Positions 36,767 through 44,842 of a stretch of 64,000 nt of DNA are shown here, piece after piece. Each line of letters starts with the position of its first letter. The first letter of the stretch is position 1. The DNA comes from Cyclobacterium plantarum. GTDB taxonomy: Bacteria; Bacteroidota; Bacteroidia; Cytophagales; Cyclobacteriaceae. Both the position numbers and the translations under genes were made by a program. The notes beneath the pieces are model-generated. The model saw nothing but the letters and a program-made list of their open reading frames with translations, was not told the DNA's origin and made no database searches. The stretch covers positions 372,001-436,000 of the forward strand of contig NZ_JAANYN010000004.1 in the NCBI RefSeq assembly GCF_011290685.1, read 5' to 3'.

Positions 36767-37642
36767 ATGGAAAAAGAAAAAGCCATAGCACTCAACAACG
36801 AGGGAGCCAAACACTTTTTAAACCGGGCATTCGACAGTGCCATATCTTGTTATACAAAAGCCCTGGAACTTGATCCCACCAATAGCTCTATTTTAAATAA
36901 CCTGGGACTTTACCATCACCAACAGAAAGCGTACAAAAAGGCCTTGGAATTTTTCGAAAAAGCCATTGAGATTGATTCAAAGCCGACTTACCTGGTCAAT
37001 AGTGGAAACGCCCTGGCCATGATGGGAGTATATCCTCAGGCCCGTGAAAAGTATCTTGAGGCACTGAAGCAAGACCCCGATCACCATAGTGCCAGGGTTA
37101 GTTTGGCACAACTTGCGGCGCATACCGGGGACCATGAGTCAGCCATAGAAACCTGGGAAAAAATATTGGCCAGCAATCATGATACGGCTTATGTAATCCA
37201 ATTGGCCAAAGCCTACATCAACGTCAAAAAGTGGGAAAAAGCATTGCAGCGGCTGCATAGTATTCCGGCCAAAGAGGGAAATGCACTGGCCTGGTTTATG
37301 ATCGGTCAGTGTGAATTTCAGCTAAAAAACCATGGCTTGGCAGAAAAAGCTTTTAAAATGGCTTTGGCTGATGATCCGGACCATTCAGAAATCAGGCAGC
37401 ACCTGGCGGTCAATTACCTGGCTATGGGAGAATGGGAAAAAGGCATTAAGCACCTATCGACGATACTTCGTCTTGAGCCCCAAAATTATCAGGTAATGAC
37501 AGAGTTGGCGGTGGTCTATTTGGGTAGGGGCGATCAAAAAATGGCCTGGGATTGGCTGGATAGGGCCTTGCAGCTGAAACCTGATTTTAGCAAAGCCCTT
37601 CACTATAAAAAAATATTGGACCAATCTCAGTCGCAACAATGA
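36767..37642 (+). CDS. TPR-repeat protein in the eCIS cluster
   Basis: 291 residues made almost entirely of about eight tetratricopeptide repeats (AFDSAISCYTKALELDPTN; AYKKALEFFEKAIEID; MGEWEKGIKHLSTILRLEPQ; MAWDWLDRALQLKPDF). No signal peptide. TPR proteins bind peptides or partner proteins. Lying nine bases after a DUF4157 gene and just before the AAA+ ATPase, it could be a cargo-loading or assembly chaperone; this is inference. TPR proteins are not part of the canonical Afp/PVC set. Confidence 0.8.
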   Translation: MEKEKAIALNNEGAKHFLNRAFDSAISCYTKALELDPTNSSILNNLGLYHHQQKAYKKALEFFEKAIEIDSKPTYLVNSGNALAMMGVYPQAREKYLEALKQDPDHHSARVSLAQLAAHTGDHESAIETWEKILASNHDTAYVIQLAKAYINVKKWEKALQRLHSIPAKEGNALAWFMIGQCEFQLKNHGLAEKAFKMALADDPDHSEIRQHLAVNYLAMGEWEKGIKHLSTILRLEPQNYQVMTELAVVYLGRGDQKMAWDWLDRALQLKPDFSKALHYKKILDQSQSQQ

Positions 37643-37686
37643 TTGTTTTTTTCTTTCCTTGTTTATCTGGTAAATACTTACAGATT

Positions 37687-38991
37687 ATGAAACAATTGAT
37701 GGATTTTTTACGCCTGGTGATCAGGAGCCGGCTCGACCATGAATTGGGAAAAACGGAAACCCTTGAAAAACCCCAAATGGAGCTTCATTTTGATCCGGAG
37801 GAGTTTTTGGGCAAGACGATCAAAGATCTGGACATCAAAAACCGGGACCTTTTGTTGTTGGCACTGGCCATTGCACCTCATATGGATCCGGGATTATTGG
37901 GAAAAACTATCCAATCCTATTATCCGGAAGGAGCTGATTTTCCGGAATTTGGAGGTTGTAAAAGCAAGCATCACAGAGGCATCATCCCTACCGGAGAAAC
38001 CTTGCTGTACCTACTGGCAGGAACAGATCCGGTCACCAGGAAAAAACACCTGCCAGTTTTTCAGGAATCCATCCTGTTCAGGAAAAACCACCTTTATTTG
38101 GGAGAAACCTTACCAGAAGAACCCTTTTATGCCGGAACGATCTGTCTGGAGCAGGAGTTTGCCGATAAGCTCCTTTTGGAAGTTGTCCGTCCGCCAAAAC
38201 CCAGTACGGGTTTCCCTGCTGAATTAATCGAAACAGCACTGGAATGGGAAGACCTGGTTTTGTCAGACAAGACTTTATCCCAAATCAAGGCGCTGGAAAA
38301 CTGGTTGACTTACAATGAGGAATTGATGGAAAGCTGGAGGTTGAGGAAAAAGGTCAAACCAGGTTACAGGGTGATGTTTTTTGGTCCCCCTGGCACAGGC
38401 AAGACGCTGACAGCCGGCTTACTGGGAAAATATACGGGAAAGGAAGTATATCGCATAGATCTTTCCCTTATGGTTTCCAAATACATTGGGGAAACAGAAA
38501 AAAACCTTTCCCGCTTGTTTGAGAAAGCTTCGGGCAAAAATTGGATCCTGTTTTTTGATGAAGCGGATGCACTTTTTGGAAAGCGCACCAATGTGCGGGA
38601 TGCCCATGATAAATATGCCAATCAGGAGGTTGCCTACCTGCTGCAACGCATAGAGTCTCATCCTGGGTTGGTGATTTTGGCATCAAACTTTAAAAGCAAT
38701 CTGGATACGGCATTTACCAGAAGGTTTCAGTCTATCATTGATTTTGAAGCACCGGGAAGTAGAGAAAGGTTATTGTTATGGGAGAAAAACCTGCCCGAAA
38801 GCATGGCTTTGAAAAATACCCTCGATATAAAAGATCTGGCCAAAAAGTATCCTTTAACGGGAGCCAATATCGTCAATATTGTACAGCAGGTGGGGTTGAG
38901 AACACTGGCCGCCGGAGATGACTCCATCAGAGAGGATGTTTTATTGCAATGCATCCGAAATGAAATACAGAAAGAAGGTAAAATTCATTAA
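37687..38991 (+). CDS. AAA+ ATPase of eCIS (Afp15/Pvc15-like)
   Basis: 434 residues from ATG at 37687; a longer frame from ATG at 37639 starts inside the TPR gene's last codons and adds a hydrophobic stretch untypical of the family. The N-terminal 200 residues are the Pvc15-specific domain. The AAA module has Walker A FFGPPGTGKT (Lys239), Walker B ILFFDEADALFG (Asp291-Glu292) and TRRFQSIIDF with an arginine finger. It is required for particle assembly in characterised eCIS, perhaps for cargo loading. It is the last core gene. Confidence 0.93.
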   Translation: MKQLMDFLRLVIRSRLDHELGKTETLEKPQMELHFDPEEFLGKTIKDLDIKNRDLLLLALAIAPHMDPGLLGKTIQSYYPEGADFPEFGGCKSKHHRGIIPTGETLLYLLAGTDPVTRKKHLPVFQESILFRKNHLYLGETLPEEPFYAGTICLEQEFADKLLLEVVRPPKPSTGFPAELIETALEWEDLVLSDKTLSQIKALENWLTYNEELMESWRLRKKVKPGYRVMFFGPPGTGKTLTAGLLGKYTGKEVYRIDLSLMVSKYIGETEKNLSRLFEKASGKNWILFFDEADALFGKRTNVRDAHDKYANQEVAYLLQRIESHPGLVILASNFKSNLDTAFTRRFQSIIDFEAPGSRERLLLWEKNLPESMALKNTLDIKDLAKKYPLTGANIVNIVQQVGLRTLAAGDDSIREDVLLQCIRNEIQKEGKIH

Positions 38992-38994
38992 AAT

Positions 38995-39009
38995 AACCAA
39001 TAATTGGTT
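38995..39009. promoter_or_regulatory. 15-base palindrome before the lysin gene
   Basis: AACCAAT-A-ATTGGTT is a perfect 7-bp inverted repeat with a single central base, 4 bases after the ATPase stop and 32 bases before the lysin ATG. It could be an operator or a short hairpin. No T tract follows, so a terminator is unlikely. Confidence 0.4.
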
Positions 39010-39040
39010 TATATTTAATGGTTTAAAATAAAAATTTTGT

Positions 39041-39823
39041 ATGAAAGAGAAAATCAAGCTTGCCCAGCAACTCCTGGCCGAAAAAGGCCACTATCAGGGA
39101 GGTATTGATGGAATTTTTGGTCCCAATACCCTTGGTGCCATTCATAAGGTTCCGGGAATTGATCACGGACTTCCCAATTCCCGTAAAATTACCATGCTGA
39201 TCCAAATGGGAGCCAAAGAAAAAGGGTTTGATGCAGGTGCCATTGACGGGATGTGGGGGCCTCAGACCCAATTTGGCTTTGAAGAATTGGCTTTTCTGAT
39301 GGAGCATGGGCGGAAAAGAGGTTCCTGGAGACCTGAGGAAATGCCTGCTGCCAATCGATGGCCCAGACAAAACTCCCCTGAATTCCATGAATTTTATGGG
39401 CAGCGGGGGCAAAATCTGGTAAGCATTGATGTTCCCTACGAACTCAAAATTGCCTGGGATCTGCGGTATAGGGCCAGAAAAATCACCTGCCACAGAAAAG
39501 TTGCTGAAAGTTTATTGACCGTTCTGGAAAATGTGCTTCAGGTTTATGGAGAAAACGACATACAGGCCCTACACTTAAATCATTTTGGCGGCTGCTATAA
39601 CAACAGGCTTATGCGGGGAGGGACCCAATGGTCAACCCATTCCTGGGGAATGGCAGTGGACTTTGATCCGGATAGAAACCGCTTGACATGGGGAAGGGAC
39701 AAGGCAGCATTTGCGCATCCCAGATATGATGAATGGTGGCGTTGCTGGGAGGAAGAAGGTTGGGTCAGCCTGGGCCGAAGAAGAAACTTCGACTGGATGC
39801 ACATTCAGGCGGCCGAGGTATAG
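39041..39823 (+). CDS. Peptidoglycan-binding M15-type peptidase (putative eCIS release lysin)
   Basis: 260 residues. Two PG_binding_1-like modules come first (KGHYQGGIDGIFGPNTLGAI, about 15-34; KGFDAGAIDGMWGPQTQFGF, about 64-83). The C-terminal M15/VanY-type zinc peptidase site is STHSWGMAVDFD (His200, Asp207) and FDWMHIQ (His254). The expected activity is cleavage of cell-wall peptide cross-links. There is no signal peptide, as in phage endolysins and lysins encoded next to eCIS genes. Its place at the 3' end of the cluster suggests a role in cell lysis and particle release. Confidence 0.85.
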   Translation: MKEKIKLAQQLLAEKGHYQGGIDGIFGPNTLGAIHKVPGIDHGLPNSRKITMLIQMGAKEKGFDAGAIDGMWGPQTQFGFEELAFLMEHGRKRGSWRPEEMPAANRWPRQNSPEFHEFYGQRGQNLVSIDVPYELKIAWDLRYRARKITCHRKVAESLLTVLENVLQVYGENDIQALHLNHFGGCYNNRLMRGGTQWSTHSWGMAVDFDPDRNRLTWGRDKAAFAHPRYDEWWRCWEEEGWVSLGRRRNFDWMHIQAAEV

Positions 39824-39863
39824 GTTTTGACCAAATAGATATTTCACGGTTAAAGTCTAATCG

Positions 39864-39882
39864 TGGGTTTTGATGAAACCCA
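39864..39882. terminator. Hairpin between convergent lysin and gamma-glutamyltransferase genes
   Basis: TGGGTTT (39864-39870), loop TGATG, AAACCCA (39876-39882) is a 7-bp perfect stem, one base before the stop codon (39883-39885) of the minus-strand gene. It could serve both convergent transcripts, but no strong T tract flanks it. Confidence 0.35.
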
Positions 39883-41763
39883 TTACCAACCAATCCCATA
39901 ATCCTCTCCATGGTTGCTGGCTCCGCCCCACAGGGTACCATGCTTCCAGTCAAACCAAATTGCAGTTATGGGGCCGGAGGTGCGCTCCCGAAAATCCATT
40001 TTATAGCCCCTGTTTTGCAGGTCTCTTCTGACCCAGGATGGTGTTTCCGATTGTAAAGTCAATGCTCCCGGTTTAATTTCATGGTTACCAAATGCCGCCT
40101 GCATTTGGTAGCTGTTGATATTTGGAGCTTCCACCGCCTGCTGTACGTTCATGTCAAACTCTACCATATTGAGGAAAAACTGTAAGAGGTTTTGGTCCTG
40201 GGTATCTCCTCCTTGTACAGCAAAAGCCATTAAGGGCTTGCCATCCTTCAAGGCGAGCGAAGGTGTAAGCGTTACCCTTGGCCTTTTGCCAGGAGCCACT
40301 ACATTGAATGGATTGACCTCCTCATCCAGCACGAAACTCTGCATGCGCTGACTTAAGCCAATTCCGGTATTGCCTGCAATTACCGCCGGAATCCAACCTC
40401 CACTTGGGGTAATGGAAACCACCCAACCTTCTTTATCAGCTGCAACAATAGAAGTAGTACCTGCGGTAAAGTCTTGCAGGAAACTGTCACTAACCTTCGC
40501 ATCGGCATTTTCACTGTACTCAAAATAATTCTTACTGTAATGTTCCAATTGGCTTTTAAAGGGATTTTCTTCACCCTGGAAGGGGTAGGGGTCCCCGGGA
40601 TTTGCCCATGGGTCATTGTTGTTTTTGTCGATCAATTTTGCCCTTTCAGAAGCGTACTCTTTAGATAGCAATCCCTTCATTGGACTCTTTGGGGAAAAAT
40701 CCGGGTCGCCATAGTAGAAGTCACGATCTGCAAAAGCCAGGTTCATGGCCTGGTACAGGGTATGGATATAATTGGCAGAGTTAAATCCCATACCTTTCAG
40801 ATCAAAGTTCTCCAAAATATTTAAGGATTGCAGCAAAGCCGGACCCTGGGTCCACTCCTGAAGCTTGTAAACATCTATCCCTTTGTAATTGGTATGAAGG
40901 GGGCTTTCAATTTTAACCTTCCAGCTGGCAAGGTCCTCCATTTGGATCAGGCCTCCCTGTTCCTGTATACTCCTGGTCAATTCCTCCGCAATGTCACCCT
41001 TGTAAAACCGGTCATAGGCTTCCTGCATGGCTTCTTCCCTGGATTTTCCTGAAGACAGGGCCTCAGTTTCCGTATCTACCAGCTTTTGCAGGGTAGCCAG
41101 TAAATCGTGTTGCTCGAAAATCTCCCCGGCATAGGGTGCTTCCCGCTCTTTTCCCAAATGAGGTAAGAAAACCTTTTTGGCATAGGGCCATTCCTTGATC
41201 ATTTCCTTATCTCTCTCAATGGCATTGGCGGTTTGGGCTTCTATGGGATAACCATTTGCCATCTCCATAGCTGGAGCCAGCACTTCCTTCAGGCTTAATT
41301 TACCGTATTTGGAAAGCATGGTGATCAAACCACCGGGAGTTCCGGGAGTGACTGCAGCCAGGGGGCCGTAACTAGGCGGAAATTTCAAACCTTGTTTTTT
41401 GTAAAATTCAGCCGTGGCACCAGTAGGTGCTACACCCAAAGCATTGATGGCTATGACTTCCCCGGTATGGGGATTGTAAATCAGCGCCTGGGTTTCTCCT
41501 CCCCAGCTCAATACATCCCACATGGTGCAGGTTGCAGCCAACATGGCACAGGCCGCATCAACGGCATTGCCCCCTTGCTGAAAAATCATAGCCCCTGCGG
41601 TTGCACCCAGGGGTTTACCCGTAATGGCCATCCAATGCTTCCCGTGCAGTACGGGTTTTTGTGTCTGTTGACCCAGAATTTCCTGCGAAATGACAGCTGT
41701 CAGCACCAAAGTGGAAAAAAAATACAGTATTAGCCCACTAAATTTTTGTATTACCATTTTCAT
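39883..41763 (-). CDS. Gamma-glutamyltransferase-family Ntn hydrolase, divergent
   Basis: 626 residues with a signal peptide ending near EILGQ. The large-subunit motifs QQGGNAVDAACAML and AAVTPGTPGGLITML are present, and the small subunit would begin at Thr436 in DFTAGTTSIVAAD. In true GGTs this site reads TTHxS; here Ser replaces His, and the substrate-binding loop is SGGWIPAVIAGNTGIGL. It probably self-cleaves and acts in the periplasm on an acyl or peptide substrate other than glutathione, such as a cephalosporin-acylase-like amide. It shares only a 28-base spacer with the divergent DoxX gene. Confidence 0.82.
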   Translation of the reverse strand: MKMVIQKFSGLILYFFSTLVLTAVISQEILGQQTQKPVLHGKHWMAITGKPLGATAGAMIFQQGGNAVDAACAMLAATCTMWDVLSWGGETQALIYNPHTGEVIAINALGVAPTGATAEFYKKQGLKFPPSYGPLAAVTPGTPGGLITMLSKYGKLSLKEVLAPAMEMANGYPIEAQTANAIERDKEMIKEWPYAKKVFLPHLGKEREAPYAGEIFEQHDLLATLQKLVDTETEALSSGKSREEAMQEAYDRFYKGDIAEELTRSIQEQGGLIQMEDLASWKVKIESPLHTNYKGIDVYKLQEWTQGPALLQSLNILENFDLKGMGFNSANYIHTLYQAMNLAFADRDFYYGDPDFSPKSPMKGLLSKEYASERAKLIDKNNNDPWANPGDPYPFQGEENPFKSQLEHYSKNYFEYSENADAKVSDSFLQDFTAGTTSIVAADKEGWVVSITPSGGWIPAVIAGNTGIGLSQRMQSFVLDEEVNPFNVVAPGKRPRVTLTPSLALKDGKPLMAFAVQGGDTQDQNLLQFFLNMVEFDMNVQQAVEAPNINSYQMQAAFGNHEIKPGALTLQSETPSWVRRDLQNRGYKMDFRERTSGPITAIWFDWKHGTLWGGASNHGEDYGIGW

Positions 41764-41791
41764 GTTCTAATTTTAAAGGATAAAGAAATTT

Positions 41792-42151
41792 ATGCAATTA
41801 ATTTTTATGGATGAAATATTTCTTTATGCAATGGCAATTTTTTATGTAACGGCTGGTCTCATGCATTTTGTGAAGCCGAAGTTATATATCAGTATCATTC
41901 CTCCTTACATCCCGCAACCCAAATTGGTTAACAGGTTGGTGGGATTTATTGAAGTGGTATTGGGATTGGGCCTGGTTTATGAACCCACCCGAGCTTTAGC
42001 TGCCTACGGCATCATCCTATTGTTGATTGCAGTATTTCCGGCCAACCTGTACATGTACCAACGAAAGAACAAAGGGCTTCCAAGATGGTTGTTGTTTTTA
42101 AGACTTCCCTTGCAGTTATTACTGATTGGCTGGGCATATATTTACACTTAA
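41792..42151 (+). CDS. DoxX-like membrane protein
   Basis: 119 residues with four hydrophobic segments (LYAMAIFYVTAGLMHFV; LVGFIEVVLGLGLVY; ALAAYGIILLLIAVF; LPLQLLLIGWAYIYT). The FYVTAGLMHFVKPKLY opening matches the small DoxX/DUF-type integral membrane proteins. Function is not defined; some relatives affect redox homeostasis. A second ATG at 41807 is possible. Confidence 0.75.
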   Translation: MQLIFMDEIFLYAMAIFYVTAGLMHFVKPKLYISIIPPYIPQPKLVNRLVGFIEVVLGLGLVYEPTRALAAYGIILLLIAVFPANLYMYQRKNKGLPRWLLFLRLPLQLLLIGWAYIYT

Positions 42152-42163
42152 ACTGAAAAAAAA

Positions 42164-43504
42164 TTGACCTTTAGTGAATTTAATTTTGTTGCCGAACTCC
42201 AGGAGGGCTTAGATGCCATGGGTTTTGAAAAACCCACACCCATTCAGGAACAAGCCATCCCTTTGATTTTAGCAGGCAAAGACCTGATTGCAACTGCACA
42301 GACTGGTACCGGTAAGACCGCTGCTTTTATTCTGCCTGTTCTAAACCAGATCAGTCAAAGCCAGAAAAAAGGGGTAAAGGTATTGATCATAGCCCCCACC
42401 AGAGAGTTGGCCATACAGATTGATCAACAAATACAGGGCCTGGCCTATTTCTTGGGAATCAGTTCTATTCCTATTTATGGGGGTGGGGATGGTAATACCT
42501 GGGAGCAACAGCGGAAAGCCCTTGAAATGGGGGCCGAGATCGTGGTGGCAACACCAGGAAGATTGATCGCTTTGCTTGCCGGTGGAAAGGTGAAATTTGA
42601 CGCTTTGGAAAACCTGATCCTGGATGAGGCAGACAGGATGTTGGACATGGGTTTTTCGGATGACATCCTGACCATTATTCAGCACCTCCCCAAAAAGAGG
42701 CAGACATTATTGTTTTCTGCAACCATGCCTCCCAAGATCAGGAAGTTTTCCCAGCAAATCCTCCACGAACCCGAGCAGATATCCATAGCTTTAGGCAAAA
42801 CAGCCAAAGGTGTAAGCCAATATGTTTACCATGTTTATGATGGACAGAAAGAAGCCCTGGTCAACCATATACTCAAATCTCAGGATTTCCAGGCAGTTAT
42901 TATATTCTGCTCCACCAAGGACAAGGTGAAATCCCTGTTTAAGACCTTAAAAAAACAGTTTCAGGTTGAAGCTTTTCATGCTGATCTGGATCAATCCGAA
43001 AGGGAAAAAATCATGTCCGCCTTCAAAAACAAATCTTTGAAGATTTTGGTGGCTACCGATATTTTATCCAGGGGGATAGATGTGGAGGACATTGAAATGG
43101 TTGTGAATTTTGATACCCCTAATGATCCGGAAGATTATGTGCACCGGGTAGGAAGAACGGCGCGCGCGGAGAAGAAGGGGAAGGCCGTTACCTTTGTCAA
43201 TGAAAAGGACAGGTACAAATACCGAAATATTGAGAATCTTATTGGCCTGGAAATTGAGGTAGTTTCCAATCCGGATGAAATCGGTCCTGGACCAGATTTA
43301 AAAGCCGCCCATTCAGGGAAGTCCCATAGTAAAAGTGCTGGCGGGGGAAACCCAAAAGGCAAAAAAAATAAGATTAAAGGCAAACCCCGTGGCAATCACA
43401 ATGCCAAGCCCAGACAACATGCTGGAAAGGGAGAAAAGCAAGCTTCTTCGGAAAACGCTCAGGATAACAAATTCAGGAAACGAAGAAACATAAAGGATGA
43501 TTGA
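42164..43504 (+). CDS. DEAD-box RNA helicase (RhlE-like)
   Basis: 446 residues. All helicase motifs are present: Q motif FEKPTPIQEQAIP, I AQTGTGKT, Ia PTRELAIQ, II LDEADRML, III SAT, IV IIFCST, V ATDILSRGIDVEDI and VI HRVGRTARA. The last 80 residues are a basic Gly/Lys/Asn-rich tail (KGKKNKIKGKPRGNHN) for RNA binding. The start appears to be TTG at 42164: the conserved opening TFSEFNF lies right there and the next Met is inside the Q-motif region. A role in ribosome assembly or RNA decay at low temperature is likely. Confidence 0.93.
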   Translation: MTFSEFNFVAELQEGLDAMGFEKPTPIQEQAIPLILAGKDLIATAQTGTGKTAAFILPVLNQISQSQKKGVKVLIIAPTRELAIQIDQQIQGLAYFLGISSIPIYGGGDGNTWEQQRKALEMGAEIVVATPGRLIALLAGGKVKFDALENLILDEADRMLDMGFSDDILTIIQHLPKKRQTLLFSATMPPKIRKFSQQILHEPEQISIALGKTAKGVSQYVYHVYDGQKEALVNHILKSQDFQAVIIFCSTKDKVKSLFKTLKKQFQVEAFHADLDQSEREKIMSAFKNKSLKILVATDILSRGIDVEDIEMVVNFDTPNDPEDYVHRVGRTARAEKKGKAVTFVNEKDRYKYRNIENLIGLEIEVVSNPDEIGPGPDLKAAHSGKSHSKSAGGGNPKGKKNKIKGKPRGNHNAKPRQHAGKGEKQASSENAQDNKFRKRRNIKDD

Positions 43505-43519
43505 GGTTTTAAACCTTAA

Positions 43520-44761
43520 ATGAAATTTGAAATGAATGACAAAAGCATATATATCATCGGAGCGGGAATTTCCGGGCTGGTAGCAGCCATTGAGCTGGAA
43601 AAGGCAGGATATTATCCGGTTATCCTGGAAGCAAGTGACAGGATAGGTGGCAGGATTAAAACCGAAGAGGTTGATGGCTATTTGCTGGATCAGGGTTTTC
43701 AGGTCATGCTTACTGCTTATCCGGAATTGAGCCGGTACCTTGACCTGGAAAAGTTGAATCTGAAAAAATTCAAGCCTGGTGCAGTTATTTTTAAACCAGG
43801 AGCTACTTATGCGGTGCATGACCCTTTGAGGAATCCACTTAAGCTTTTTGCTATGGCTTTTTCAAAGGTGGGTACCATTTGGGATAAGTACAAAATGTAT
43901 GCCCTGACCCAGGACCTGAAAGAAAAACCCCTGGATGCCATATTTTCGGAACCGCAGACAAGCACACAGGAATACCTGAAAAATTTCGGTTTTTCGGATA
44001 AAATCATTCAAAATTTCTTTGCCCCTTTCTTCAGGGGAATTTTCCTGGAAACATCCCTTTCCACTTCTTCCCGAATGTTTGAATTTGTTTTTAAGATGTT
44101 TGCTGAAGGGCAGGCTGCCATTCCTGAAAAGGGGATGGGTCAATTGAGCCAGCAACTCTTTGAAAAATTGGAGCATACGCAAATTCGATACAATACGGGG
44201 GTTGTACGTGTGGAAAAGAATAAAATCATTCTGGAAGATGAAAATACCATTACAGCTGATGATATCATCATTGCAATCCCTCCCGGAAAATTAATAGGTC
44301 ATGAAGAAACTGCCTTTCATGAAGTTACCAATATTTATTACACCTTACAGCAATCCTTTATAGGAAAAGCGATGATAGGCCTTGTACCGGATGATAAATT
44401 TCTGGTCAATAACCTGGTGTTTTTGACAGATGTGAGTCCCGGATATGCCAGTGATGGCAGGGCACTCTTGTCGGTATCCGTCATAAAGGATATCAAGGGA
44501 ATCGAAAACCCGGAGCAATTGATTGCATTGGAATTGGAAGCTCTTACAGGGATCAATGCTACCTATTTCCAGCACGTGAAAACCTATACCATTTCCAATG
44601 CATTACCAGTAATCAAAGATGCCAAACACTGGATTCCCAGGCAACATACCAAACTGTATGACCATGTTTACCTTGCCGGAGACCATTTGTTAAACGGGTC
44701 AATCAATGCTGCCATGACTTCAGGCAGACTGGCGGCAGAAGCAGTAATTACTGGAGAGTAG
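43520..44761 (+). CDS. FAD-dependent oxidoreductase (amine oxidase/protoporphyrinogen-oxidase-like)
   Basis: 413 residues. The dinucleotide-binding motif IYIIGAGISGLVAAIELEKAG (about 10-30) is followed by LEASDRIGGRIKTE, the GG-motif of the amine oxidase superfamily, and the C-terminus ends with VYLAGDHLLNGSINAAMTSG, the FAD-closing motif. No substrate-specific residues were recognised. It follows the helicase by 15 bases but is probably functionally unrelated. Confidence 0.85.
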   Translation: MKFEMNDKSIYIIGAGISGLVAAIELEKAGYYPVILEASDRIGGRIKTEEVDGYLLDQGFQVMLTAYPELSRYLDLEKLNLKKFKPGAVIFKPGATYAVHDPLRNPLKLFAMAFSKVGTIWDKYKMYALTQDLKEKPLDAIFSEPQTSTQEYLKNFGFSDKIIQNFFAPFFRGIFLETSLSTSSRMFEFVFKMFAEGQAAIPEKGMGQLSQQLFEKLEHTQIRYNTGVVRVEKNKIILEDENTITADDIIIAIPPGKLIGHEETAFHEVTNIYYTLQQSFIGKAMIGLVPDDKFLVNNLVFLTDVSPGYASDGRALLSVSVIKDIKGIENPEQLIALELEALTGINATYFQHVKTYTISNALPVIKDAKHWIPRQHTKLYDHVYLAGDHLLNGSINAAMTSGRLAAEAVITGE

Positions 44762-44842
44762 TGACTCCTTCTTTTTTTGCCGGGTACAGCGTAGAGGTAA
44801 TTTTTTAAAATCATTAACCTTTGTTTCTGGCTTTACTGGACG

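Noticed and set aside
13677-39823. Type VI secretion system or prophage tail
   Set aside because: No TssJLM membrane complex, ClpV, capsid, terminase or integrase is present. DUF4255, DUF5908, LysM adaptor, DUF4157 and Pvc15-like ATPase point to an eCIS.
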